This document shows, in pieces, positions 62,031-64,000 of a stretch of DNA of 64,000 nt (positions within the stretch are counted from its first letter, which is position 1; every line of letters starts with the position of its first letter). This DNA comes from Blastocladiella emersonii ATCC 22665 (Eukaryota > Blastocladiomycota > Blastocladiomycetes > Blastocladiales > Blastocladiaceae). The notes below the pieces were generated by a model. That model searched no databases and was not told where the DNA came from. It saw only the letters and a program-made list of their open reading frames with translations. The stretch spans positions 558,001 through 622,000 of the forward strand of contig JANHCV010000014.1 of the NCBI GenBank assembly GCA_025594325.1, read 5' to 3'. The position numbers and the translations under genes are program-made.

Positions 62031-64000
62031 TTATACGGCGACAACAGCAGCCGCGGGCGCCACCGCCAGCTCGTCGCCCGCCATGCTCTCCACCTCCTCC
62101 TCCTCGTCCTCGTCGTCCTCTTCGGACTCGCCGTAGCCGTAGCCGCCGTGCGGGACCACCACCGGCGCGGCCGTCGCCGCGTACTCGGTCTCGGTCGCGT
62201 GGAACAGGACGCGGTCGAGGTCGCCGTGCCGCGCGACGAGCCGGCCCGCTGCCTCCGCGAGGACCGACTTGTTGGTGCGGATCGCTTCGATCTACACGGC
62301 CCAGTTTCGTTAGCCGACGGTACCAAAAACGCGCACGGCCCATTGCAAACCTACCGCCGTAACGCGCGCCATCTCGACGCGCGCCTTGTGCGCGGCGCGC
62401 CAGCCCTTGTGCTTGACGCACGCGTTCGCCGGGTTCTCGCACGCCACACCATCCTCCGCGGCGGGGCACCCGCACGTTCCCGCGGGGACACCCGCCGCGT
62501 GCTCGCTGATCCGGAGCAGGTCGGCCTCGCACTCGCGGACCCGCTCGCGCGCGGCGCGGAGCGCACGGACGGCGTTGAGCGCGTCGCGTGCGTCGGCGAG
62601 GTCGGCCGCGGACCAGAGCGCGTGGGCGGGGGCGGGGTTGGCGAGGAAGTCGGGGACGGCGATGGCGGCGCCGGAGACGACGGGGAGGTGTGCGGGGAGG
62701 GCGGCGGTGGCGGCGTGCGCGAACAGGTCGGCGCAGGTGCGGCCGCAGAAGGCCGACGGGAAGGCGGCGGTCAGCGGGCAGCCGGGGCCCGAGCATTGCA
62801 CGTGTTTCGTGATCACGCCGCGGCCGAGGGCTACGCATTGGGTTCGAGGGGAGGTGAGACGGGGTCAAGGTGAACGAGTGAGTGTAGAGTGTACCGGTGC
62901 AGTCCGGGCAAAAGTACTGGTCGAGCGAGTCGGACTCGGCCTGCGTGATGCTGATGCACGTCCCGTGGAACCAGTCCGCGCACCCGTCGCACCTACACCC
63001 GCACACGCATCGGTCAGTCACCGTCACACATTCTCCTCCACACCCGCCCAAACGTACCCGATATAGAACGAGTCGGGGTTATACGGCGTGCGGCAGACGC
63101 AGTAGAGCTCCTCAACGGGCTCCGGCGGCGGCGGCGGCGGGGCCTGCTCGGCGGCCGCAAGGTCGGCCTCGGACTTGACCCCCGCCGCCGCGTCCCCGCT
63201 GCTACCCGCGGCGTTCGCCGCCGCCCCCTTGTTGCCGTTCCCGCGCTTGTTGTTCCGCGCGCGCTTACGCGCCTTCTCGCCGCCGCGCGCCGTCGTCGAG
63301 GGCGCCGAGTCGTCGAAGGCGGCGTCCGGGTCGGTCTTGCGCCGCTTGGCCGCGGGCGCGGTGCCGCCCTGCGCGCCGCCGCCGCGGCGGTTATTGGTCG
63401 CGCCACCGGCGGTCGACTTCTTGCCCGTCTGCGCTGGCGCAGCGTCCTTGGCCGCACCCTTCTTCCCACCACTGGCCGGGAGCGGCCGCGGGGGCAGGGC
63501 CGCCCCGCCGTTCCACGCGGGCGGCGGGTGCGTCGACGCGTCGCTGGCCATGTAGACGGCGTGATCCACCCCATTCGCGGGCGCGGGCGACGAGTCGTGG
63601 TACCCCGCGTGCCCGTGCGCGTGGCCGGAGCGGCGCGACCCGGGCGTCGTGGACGACCCGGGGCCCGAGAGCGGGCGGCGCGGGAGGGAGAGGTTCGGCG
63701 GAGCCCCCGCGCTCCCCGCACGGGTCGGCGTCGCGCCCGGGTACCGCGAGTGCGGCGAGGCGAGGTCGGGGGTCGCGGTGCGGTGGCCGTGGTGGTGCGG
63801 GTGCGGGTGGTCGGTCGGGACGATCATGGGCGGGAGGGTACCGGGCTTGCCGGCGGCCGCGGCGTGCGCGTGCGCGTGCGCGTGCGCGTCAGGCGCGGGC
63901 TTGGGCTGGATCGGCGGGAGGTGCGACTGCCCGTGCGGGGGCGGCGGGTGGTAGTGGTCCCCGCCCGCGGGCCGCGGCGCCGTGTACCGGTCCCCGCCGC
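62031..64000 (-). CDS. SPP1: SPP1/CFP1-like PHD-finger protein, COMPASS (Set1) subunit; 5' end outside window
   Basis: Exons in the window: 63058-64000 (continuing upstream), 62895-62992, 62355-62830 and 62031-62291. Introns of 65, 64 and 63 nt (GTACGT, GTACAC, GTAGGT donors; GTAG acceptors). The N-terminal part is low-complexity (His/Ala dipeptides, Pro, basic KRARNNKRGNGNK-type NLS). The PHD finger spans a splice junction: 'ELYCVCRTPYN...FYIG' joined to 'CDGCADWFHGTCISIT' and 'YFCPDC', with all eight zinc ligands. After it a Cys-rich region ('HVQCSGPGCPLTAAFPSAFC', 'CGCPAAEDGVACENPANACV') resembles the CFP1/Spp1 C-terminal zinc domain. The tail is acidic (ESEEDDEDEEEEVE). Such proteins read H3K4 methylation for the Set1 methyltransferase complex. 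CXXC domain not seen in this window. Confidence 0.8.
63861..63890. repeat. Short GCGTGC repeat coding His-Ala dipeptides
   Basis: About 4-5 units of GCGTGC on the plus strand, read on the minus strand as AHAHAHAHA in the N-terminus of the PHD-finger protein. Probably unstable in length. Confidence 0.7.

Noticed and set aside
62010-62873. 287-codon plus-strand frame opposite the PHD-finger gene
   Set aside because: Antisense shadow; spliced minus-strand exons give a coherent PHD and zinc-domain protein.
1-64000. Nuclear stop-codon reassignment (TAA/TAG read as Gln) to explain in-frame stops
   Set aside because: Array copies 3 and 4 end at TAG right after the shared terminal SMDDMSV(D/E), and sequences beyond are unrelated; tyrosinase ends properly at TAA. 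Stops appear to work as stops; TGA interruptions would also not fit.

Overview
This is a eukaryotic, GC-rich window, most probably from an early-diverging zoosporic fungus. A Blastocladiomycota-like genome is my best guess (inference only). Supporting points: short GT-AG introns of about 55-83 nt, usually with a GTACGT/GTGCGT-like donor and a CTGAC/CTAAC branch followed by TAG; fungal-type core genes; a DUF4470 protein; and many F-box-like/helical-repeat and ankyrin-like proteins with W-rich 'LDWW/LDWL' repeats. No tRNA, rRNA, CRISPR array or bacterial operon was seen.

Layout. Positions 1-7.1 kb (minus strand) hold two interrupted copies of a large F-box-like/helical-repeat family ('family 1') and a relic of a non-LTR retrotransposon. 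Positions 7.5-14.5 kb are a core block: a secreted Cys-rich protein, verprolin/WIP, a class I histone deacetylase (RPD3/HDAC1) and a secreted tyrosinase. Positions 16.1-18.6 kb carry another family-1 gene, followed by a possible small zinc-finger gene and an unidentified gene. Positions 21.5-29.3 kb are gene-poor, with decayed exon-like pieces including a BACK-domain fragment. Positions 29.4-39.8 kb hold a plus-strand cluster of family-1 or related genes (29365, 32485, 37365), an ankyrin-like gene (35136) and a tiny start-to-tail fusion (36699). Positions 41.6-44.8 kb carry a DUF4470 gene, and 45.1-46.6 kb a broken coiled-coil gene. Two copies of a dispersed repeat of about 500 bp lie at 40.3 and 46.6 kb. 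Positions 47.6-50.3 kb are core again: a proline/alanine-rich unknown and a HAL2/MET22-type 3'(2'),5'-bisphosphate nucleotidase. Positions 51.4-61.6 kb are a five-copy head-to-tail tandem array ('family 2'): two intact genes (53230, 57458) and three broken ones. The window ends in an SPP1/CFP1-like PHD-finger COMPASS subunit.

The unusual part is the repeat-protein system. Family members share an F-box-like N-terminus. Family 1 keeps one intron at the same position and a Cys motif near the C-terminus. Many members begin with a similar roughly 30-nt start module, which also seems to head the retroelement relic. Family 2 has a CACGTG element 131-154 bp before each ATG (degenerate in the dead first copy) and a conserved micro-uORF just upstream of, and in most copies overlapping, the start codon. 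Several members carry single in-frame stops, often readable as C-to-T changes, or internal deletions. This looks like a birth-and-death gene family in a lower-GC compartment between GC-rich core genes. The biological function of the family is not evident from sequence.
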